DNA of 10,190 nt, from contig CAZGVW010000111.1 of the NCBI GenBank assembly GCA_964529265.1, forward strand, positions 1 to 10,190, given 5' to 3'. The first letter of the stretch is position 1; each line of letters starts with the position of its first letter. The notes below the pieces were generated by a model. That model was not told the origin of the DNA, ran no database searches, and saw only the letters and a list, made by a program, of their open reading frames with translations. Position numbers and translations under genes: made by a program. Positions 6,723 through 10,190 of the stretch are shown here, piece after piece. Source of the DNA: CAZGVW01 sp964529265 (GTDB lineage: Bacteria; Planctomycetota; Phycisphaerae; Phycisphaerales; UBA1924).

Positions 6723-7625
6723 ATGGATCGATTGAACGGAGAACTTCGGCATAGCGAGGGCGCGATTGCCGCCGCGATCCTGCTGGCGGGTGCGCTGCGC
6801 CCTTCTCCCCTCGCCTCCGCGGTCGATCGTTCGGTGCTGAACCTGTACTTGTGTCCGTCGCGCACCGTGCTCGGCAGGTGGCTCGACGCCGTTGCGGGAT
6901 TGGACCTCGGCTCAGTGGCTGTGCGCGTGATTCACGATGACAACCTTCCCGCGCCCACGCGGGCCGGGCTCAGGCCGGATGACTCCGTGGAGATCGAGAA
7001 GGAGCGAGGCCGGTTTCGCGGCCCCGCGGGCGTCGTGCGGGACGTATGCGAGACCATCGGGCCCGACCTCTCGGTGTTGATCGCCGATTCAGCCCGTTGC
7101 TTCCGGGGCGACCTGGGGGGGATGGCCGCGGAGCACGCTCGCCGCGGCGCCGATATCACCGTCGCCTGCGATGAGCAGGGGGCGCCGGCGGGCCTCTACC
7201 TGGTGAGGCGGGGCGTGCTCGACCTGGTTCCGAGGTCGGGCTTCATGGACCTGAAAGAGCAGTTGCTGGACAGGGCCGTGAAGGCCGGCCTCGGCGTCTG
7301 GGTGCACCGCCTGGCGCCGGGAGCGTCCACGCCACTGCGCACGCGAGGCCAGTTCATCGCGGCCGCGGAGGCAGCGGGCGCCGGGGAGGTCCCATTCGCG
7401 GTTATCTGCCTGGAGGCGGACGTGGACCCGAGCGCGGTGATCGTGGATTCGGTGGTCATGCCGGGCGCCCTGGTTGGAGCGGGGGCGGTTGTGGCCCGGT
7501 CCATGGTTTGCCCGGGCGCCCGGATCGAGGCGGGTCAGGAAGTTGTCGATGCTGTGGTGGCCGCGGCAGGTGTAAGATCGGGAGAGTCATCGGGCCCGTT
7601 CTGGGACGCGAAGGCGCTGCGATGA
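6723..7625 (+). CDS. Nucleotidyltransferase-like protein with hexapeptide repeats, degenerate active site
   Basis: This 300-residue protein has the layout of a sugar-1-phosphate nucleotidyltransferase fused to a short left-handed beta helix, but the signature motif is eroded. AAAILLAGALRPSPL (16-30) sits where the family has LAGGxGTRLxPLT, so the Gly-rich loop and its Arg are altered, and the following lysine-bearing PKP is absent (AVDRSVLNLYLCP instead). Later landmarks remain: GPAGVVRDV (100-108), LIADSARCFRGDL (119-131) with the candidate metal Asp 122, GADITVAC (142-149) and SGFMDLKEQLL (172-182). Hexapeptide-type repeats run from about 232 to 272. The start at 6723 keeps this layout; the in-frame GTG at 6690 would overlap the cupin gene. 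Neither has a clear ribosome binding site. It may be a divergent enzyme or a non-catalytic regulator. The coding call is firm. Confidence 0.85.
   Translation: MDRLNGELRHSEGAIAAAILLAGALRPSPLASAVDRSVLNLYLCPSRTVLGRWLDAVAGLDLGSVAVRVIHDDNLPAPTRAGLRPDDSVEIEKERGRFRGPAGVVRDVCETIGPDLSVLIADSARCFRGDLGGMAAEHARRGADITVACDEQGAPAGLYLVRRGVLDLVPRSGFMDLKEQLLDRAVKAGLGVWVHRLAPGASTPLRTRGQFIAAAEAAGAGEVPFAVICLEADVDPSAVIVDSVVMPGALVGAGAVVARSMVCPGARIEAGQEVVDAVVAAAGVRSGESSGPFWDAKALR
7610..7614 (+). promoter_or_regulatory. Ribosome binding site of the exosortase gene
   Basis: GAAGG lies seven bases before the ATG at 7622. It supports that start over the in-frame ATG at 7508, which would add 38 Gly/Arg/Cys-rich residues overlapping the upstream gene. 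Confidence 0.65.
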
Positions 7626-8494
7626 TCGAGCGAAGATCCTGGAGATTCTCGGACGGCATCCTCCTCGCCGGCCTGGTGGCCATGGCGGCGGCGGCTACAT
7701 GGTCGATCTGGGTTGAGATGTTCTCGATCGGCCTGCGGGAGGAGGAGCAGTCGCACATCCTGCTGGCGCCGGCGATCGCGGCATGGCTGGTGTGGGTGCG
7801 GCGTGAGCGGCTGCGGTTCACGCGGCCGAAGTGGACGATCGTGGGACCGGCGGTGGTTGCGCTGGGATGGGTGTCGGCGTGGCGCGGTTTCCATGGCGAG
7901 CACGAAATCCTGCGGCACCTGGGAGCGCTGCTCATGGTCGGGGGCGCCGCGCTCACCGTGCTCGGGATTGACTTCGTGAGGCGGTTCCTTCCAGCCGCGG
8001 CGGCGCTGCTCTTCCTGCTGCCGATCCCCGCGCGCGTGCGCTTCCAGGTGGCGCTGCCGCTCCAGGAGGCGACGGCTCAGATCACGCAGTTCGGCATGGA
8101 GCTGTTCGGCGCGCCGGTGACGCGCGCGGGCAACGTGCTCTCGATCAACGGCGTCGAGGTCGCGGTGGCGGAGGCGTGCAACGGAATGCGAATGGTCGCG
8201 GCGCTGGTCCTGATCTCGTACGCGTTCGTGTTCTCGATTCCGATGCGGATGGGCGTGCGCCTGTTCATCCTGGCCATCAGTCCGCTGGTGGCGATCCTGT
8301 GCAACGTGATTCGCCTGACTCCGACTGTGCTTCTCTATGGATACGCCGATGAAGGCGTTGCAGACGCGTTCCACGACGTGAGCGGCTGGGTGATGCTGCC
8401 GATTGCTCTGGGCATCCTGTGGGCGATCTTCGGCGTTCTGCGGTGGATCGAAGTCCCGATTGCGCCCTATGCGGTGGCGGAGGAGAGACCATGA
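7622..8494 (+). CDS. Exosortase (EpsH-type transpeptidase-like membrane protease)
   Basis: An integral membrane cysteine protease/transpeptidase that recognises a C-terminal sorting tail (PEP-CTERM or similar) on exported proteins and transfers them to the cell surface or matrix. The 290-residue product has about eight hydrophobic segments. The family triad is present: Cys 186 in AEACNGMRM (183-191), Arg 231 in CNVIRLTPT (227-235) and His 251 in FHDVSGW (250-256). Supporting motifs are HILLAP (45-50), FLLPIPARVRFQVALPLQ (131-148) and VTRAGNVLSINGVEV (166-180). The usual block is EACSGLR, so Asn replaces Ser here. The EpsI domain, fused in some exosortases, is a separate gene immediately downstream. 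ATGA overlaps join it to both neighbours. It belongs to the exosortase/archaeosortase superfamily; I cannot assign the numbered subfamily. Confidence 0.95.
   Translation: MIERRSWRFSDGILLAGLVAMAAAATWSIWVEMFSIGLREEEQSHILLAPAIAAWLVWVRRERLRFTRPKWTIVGPAVVALGWVSAWRGFHGEHEILRHLGALLMVGGAALTVLGIDFVRRFLPAAAALLFLLPIPARVRFQVALPLQEATAQITQFGMELFGAPVTRAGNVLSINGVEVAVAEACNGMRMVAALVLISYAFVFSIPMRMGVRLFILAISPLVAILCNVIRLTPTVLLYGYADEGVADAFHDVSGWVMLPIALGILWAIFGVLRWIEVPIAPYAVAEERP
8479..8487 (+). promoter_or_regulatory. Ribosome binding site of epsI
   Basis: GGAGGAGAG lies just before the ATG at 8491 and is one of the strongest Shine-Dalgarno matches in the window. It settles the start against in-frame codons upstream inside the exosortase gene. 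Confidence 0.8.
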
Positions 8495-9183
8495 GCCGGC
8501 CCGCGTCCAGCATGATCAATCGACTGGCGCCGGCGGCGTGCGGCGCAGTTCTGCTCGCAGCGCTGGCGTTCGCGAACTTCGGCGGCGAGCCCATTCCGGG
8601 CGCCGTCGAGTACCACGCGCGCGTGCGTGAGGCAATTGAGAAGATCCCGTACCGCATCGGCGCCTGGGTGGGTGACGACATCGAGACGCCGCCGGCCGCG
8701 GTGCGGTTGCTCAAGCCGAACAAGATCATCCAGCGCAAGTACGTCGATCTGGGGTCCGGGGAGACCTTCCACCTGCTCGTCGTGCACTGCCAGCAGACGC
8801 GGGACATGCTCGGGCACTATCCGCCGCAGTGCTACCCGGCGCACGGCTGGACGCAGGAGGCCGTGCGCGAGACCACGCTGGAGTTCAACGGGCAGACGTT
8901 CGCAGCGCGCGACTACGAGTTTGATCGGCCGGGTCAGAGCGCGGAGCAGCGCATGCTCATCTACTCGTTCTTCGTCCTGCCGAATCGGAACATCGTCGCG
9001 GACATGGAGACGCTCAATCGCGTTTCGGGGCGCCGGGCGGCGTCACAGCTGGGAGCAGCGCAGGTGCAGATTCTGGGCGGAGAGAACATGCCGAAGGAGC
9101 AGCGGCGGAAGATCATCAGCGAGTTCATCCTCGCCATTGAGCCGGTGATCCGGGAAGTTGCGGAAGGAGTCGGCCATGGGTGA
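8491..9183 (+). CDS. epsI: EpsI family exosortase-associated protein (DUF3485)
   Basis: Partner protein of exosortases, found as a separate gene or as a C-terminal domain of the exosortase, and required or helpful for exopolysaccharide/protein sorting in loci of this type; its biochemical role is not known. The 230-residue product has a hydrophobic N-terminal segment (about 14-30) that would anchor it, with the rest outside the cytoplasm. The EpsI hallmark is clear: VVHCQQTRDMLGHYPPQCYP (97-116) followed by AHGW (117-120), with Cys 100 and Cys 114 flanking the RDMxGHYPPxCYP core. LNRVSGRRA (175-183) is near the end. Length is normal for a stand-alone EpsI. The start overlaps the exosortase stop as ATGA, and the end overlaps the Wzz-type gene by eight bases. 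Confidence 0.93.
   Translation: MSRPASSMINRLAPAACGAVLLAALAFANFGGEPIPGAVEYHARVREAIEKIPYRIGAWVGDDIETPPAAVRLLKPNKIIQRKYVDLGSGETFHLLVVHCQQTRDMLGHYPPQCYPAHGWTQEAVRETTLEFNGQTFAARDYEFDRPGQSAEQRMLIYSFFVLPNRNIVADMETLNRVSGRRAASQLGAAQVQILGGENMPKEQRRKIISEFILAIEPVIREVAEGVGHG
9164..9169 (+). promoter_or_regulatory. Ribosome binding site of the Wzz/GumC-type gene
   Basis: AAGGAG lies six bases before the ATG at 9176. It supports that codon as the start of the gene running off the right edge, and it is located within the last codons of epsI. Confidence 0.75.
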
Positions 9184-10190
9184 GCGGGACCTTGTTGTGG
9201 ATGCGCGGTCGGCCCCCGGGGCCGAGCAGCAGTCGGCGGAGACCGGGCAGGAGAATGTGCTTGCCCTCGTGCACCGGCGCTTGCGCGGGCGATACCGATA
9301 CGCGATCGCGCTGGGAGCGCTGCTGGCGATCCCGTTCGCGTACACGGGCTACACGCTGAAGAAGCCGGAGTTCCGGAGCAGCGGAATCGTTCGGATCGCG
9401 CCCTCCATCGATTATGTGATCGCGCCGACGCCAGAGACGGGGGAACTCCCCGCGTTCGAGTCGTTCGTGGCCGCTCAGGCGAGCTTCATCAAGAGCCGCA
9501 AGGTGCTGGACACGGCCGTGGACGACCCCAACATGCGGAAGGTGGAGTGGCCCGCCGGCAACCAGGGGGTCAAGGACCTGCAGGGCGCGCTCAGCGTGGG
9601 CCGAAAGCGCGGCGAGCAGTTGATCGAGGTATCGGTCGCGCACGTTGACCGGAAGTTCGCGCAAACCGCCGTGAACGCCGTGCTCGACGCCTATGACAAG
9701 CACTTCGGCAACAACAGCGACCAGAGCAACCAGAACAAGAAGGCGATCCTGCAGCAGCGCGAGCGGGATCTGATGGCGCGCATCTCGACGATTCGCGACC
9801 AGATGACGGCCCTCACCGATGAATACGGCCCCGACATGCTCCCGCGCGTGCACGCGGAGAAGGTTGATGAGCTGACCACGCTCGAGAAGCAGCTGGCGGA
9901 CCTCATCGCGCAGATCGAGCAGGCGGAGAGCCGGGGTGGGACACCGGTCGAGCAGGGCCATCCTGAAGCGATCGACATGGCGCTCATCGAGAGAGATCCG
10001 CAGTTGCAGCAGATGCACGCGAATCTGAACGCCCTTCGAGCCCGCAAGGAGGCTTATGCGCGGCACTACATGCAGAACCACCTGCAGATGAAGCACCTTG
10101 CCCGTGAGATCGACCAGGTCCAGGTCAGCATCCGCCTCCGTGAACAGGAACTGATGGCGACCGCGGAGCGCGGCGAACTGAACCCGAAGG
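9176..10190 (+). CDS. Wzz/GumC-type chain-length protein, 3' end cut by window edge
   Basis: Inner-membrane polysaccharide co-polymerase, which sets chain length and couples polymerisation to export. The 338 visible residues are open to the last base. A short cytoplasmic N-terminus leads into a membrane helix at about 42-60 (YAIALGALLAIPFAYTGYTL). A periplasmic Wzz-type domain follows, with RSSGIVRIAP (67-76) and SFIKSRKVLDTAV (103-115). Long heptad-rich coiled-coil segments cover about 188-250 and 275-330, separated by a variable loop with GGTPVEQGHP, and RDPQLQQM (273-280) fits the region preceding the second coil. The family continues with a second membrane helix and often a cytoplasmic tyrosine kinase domain (BY-kinase), both beyond the window, so I cannot say whether this is a GumC-type protein or a kinase fusion. 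The start overlaps epsI by eight bases with a strong ribosome binding site. Confidence 0.88.
   Translation, partial: MGERDLVVDARSAPGAEQQSAETGQENVLALVHRRLRGRYRYAIALGALLAIPFAYTGYTLKKPEFRSSGIVRIAPSIDYVIAPTPETGELPAFESFVAAQASFIKSRKVLDTAVDDPNMRKVEWPAGNQGVKDLQGALSVGRKRGEQLIEVSVAHVDRKFAQTAVNAVLDAYDKHFGNNSDQSNQNKKAILQQRERDLMARISTIRDQMTALTDEYGPDMLPRVHAEKVDELTTLEKQLADLIAQIEQAESRGGTPVEQGHPEAIDMALIERDPQLQQMHANLNALRARKEAYARHYMQNHLQMKHLAREIDQVQVSIRLREQELMATAERGELNPK

Noticed and set aside
9125..10096. 323-residue open frame on the minus strand at the right end
   Set aside because: The plus strand here encodes a coherent Wzz/GumC-type protein with a strong ribosome binding site, a membrane helix and coiled coils; the antisense translation is Leu/Arg/His-rich without a recognisable domain.

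Overview
This window is a dense, GC-rich stretch of an exopolysaccharide biosynthesis locus joined to an exosortase module. It has ten complete or nearly complete genes and an eleventh that runs off the right edge. The separate exosortase and EpsI genes, the Wzz-type chain-length protein and the WecG/TagA transferase point to a diderm (Gram-negative-type) bacterium. The very high GC and the type of exosortase locus would suit Planctomycetota, perhaps Phycisphaerae, but that placement is inference and no marker gene here settles it.

Left part (1-2734): a family 2 glycosyltransferase cut by the left edge is followed, with an ATGA overlap, by an unrecognised 363-residue protein that may be a GT-A-fold glycosyltransferase. 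An FkbM-type methyltransferase lies on the opposite strand, and its 3' end overlaps that of the unrecognised gene by 10 bases. It is the only minus-strand gene in the window.

Right part (2788-10190): a second plus-strand run starts after a 53-base divergent gap. In order it encodes a GT4 glycosyltransferase, a membrane GT2 glycosyltransferase with a QxxRW motif, a WecG/TagA/CpsF transferase, an RmlC-like cupin, a degenerate nucleotidyltransferase-like protein with hexapeptide repeats, an exosortase, EpsI, and the N-terminal part of a Wzz/GumC-type protein. Six of the seven junctions overlap (five of them ATGA or GTGA), and the seventh leaves only 11 bases, so the run looks like one translationally coupled operon.

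Together the glycosyltransferases and the methyltransferase would assemble and decorate a lipid-linked repeat unit. The cupin and the nucleotidyltransferase-like protein probably act on sugar precursors or regulate their supply. The Wzz-type protein would set chain length and export. The exosortase/EpsI pair would process surface proteins with PEP-CTERM-like sorting tails. No such substrate, no initiating phosphoglycosyltransferase and no Wzx or Wzy is present in the window. I see no tRNA, rRNA, CRISPR array, insertion sequence or gene-free stretch over 60 bases.
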